NCBI GenBank assembly: GCA_910585615.1
Contig: CAJUFO010000013.1
Location: 1 to 22,355 of the forward strand
Direction of reading: 5' to 3'
Length of the DNA stretch: 22,355 nucleotides
Source: an uncultured Acetatifactor sp.
Lineage (GTDB): Bacteria > Bacillota > Clostridia > Lachnospirales > Lachnospiraceae
The position numbers were made by a program, and so were the translations under genes. The stretch's first letter is position 1, and each line of letters begins with the position of its first letter. Below are positions 22,332 to 22,355 of this stretch, in pieces. Below the pieces are notes generated by a model. That model saw only the letters and a program-made list of their open reading frames with translations, did not search any database and was not told where the DNA came from.

Positions 22332-22355
22332 TCTTCCTCCAAATCCATCCCCGCC
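22328..22355 (-). CDS. Possible 3' end of upstream gene overlapping mazF (partial)
   Basis: The minus-strand frame at the window edge reads AGMDLEEE then TGA, and the TGA overlaps the mazF ATG as ATGA. The coupling geometry makes a real upstream gene likely, but eight residues cannot identify it (antitoxin, alanine racemase or another). Confidence 0.35.

Overview
The window looks like chromosome from a fairly GC-rich gut-type Clostridia, most probably Lachnospiraceae. Reasons: formate-tetrahydrofolate ligase of the standard Clostridia length, an EndoA-like MazF toxin, a SpoIIIE/FtsK translocase beside a TepA-type Clp-fold protease, lipoproteins of the LplA type, several AraC regulators and strong AGGAGG-type ribosome binding sites. 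I cannot name a genus. Almost everything is on the minus strand; only two AraC-type regulator genes are on the plus strand. Genes are listed by plus-strand coordinate, so minus-strand operons read from right to left.

Right end (22355 to about 16966), housekeeping and envelope: the last codons of an unknown gene overlap mazF by ATGA. Next come a strong promoter with repeated -35 boxes, a CBS/CorC-HlyC membrane protein, yebC, a GtrB/DPM1-like GT2 glycosyltransferase and a 12-helix GT-C-like membrane protein. The last two probably work as a pair: one loads a sugar on undecaprenyl phosphate and the other uses it.

Middle (16907 to about 10567), an accessory carbohydrate or nucleoside locus: araC (plus strand) diverges from a nucleoside hydrolase of an unusual DxDxGxDCDD type, followed by an LplA-type solute-binding lipoprotein and an LplC-type permease. 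The transporter is damaged. The lipoprotein loses its C-terminus where its reading frame runs into the permease, the first permease (LplB) is absent, and the surviving permease has no visible start signal. A MATE exporter follows. A perfect 13-bp inverted repeat carrying a TATAAT in each arm sits in the divergent promoter region.

Left (10445 to 1), conserved core with an insertion: tepA, then ftsK, then fhs, then a zinc-ribbon/TPR/chitobiase-like membrane protein, then the start of an NfnA-like flavoprotein. Between tepA and ftsK sit an araC gene and a divergent DUF4091 gene with its own strong terminator. As tepA and spoIIIE/ftsK are neighbours in Bacillus, this looks like a later insertion. 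The divergent promoters share one -10 palindrome.

The window is rich in short tandem repeats: a 20-bp array between ftsK and fhs, an 18-bp trimer in a folded element upstream of ftsK, an 18-bp (six-residue) array inside ftsK, an 18-bp duplication in the hemolysin-like gene and a 20/21-bp trimer at its promoter. No rRNA, tRNA, CRISPR array, phage gene or transposase was seen.
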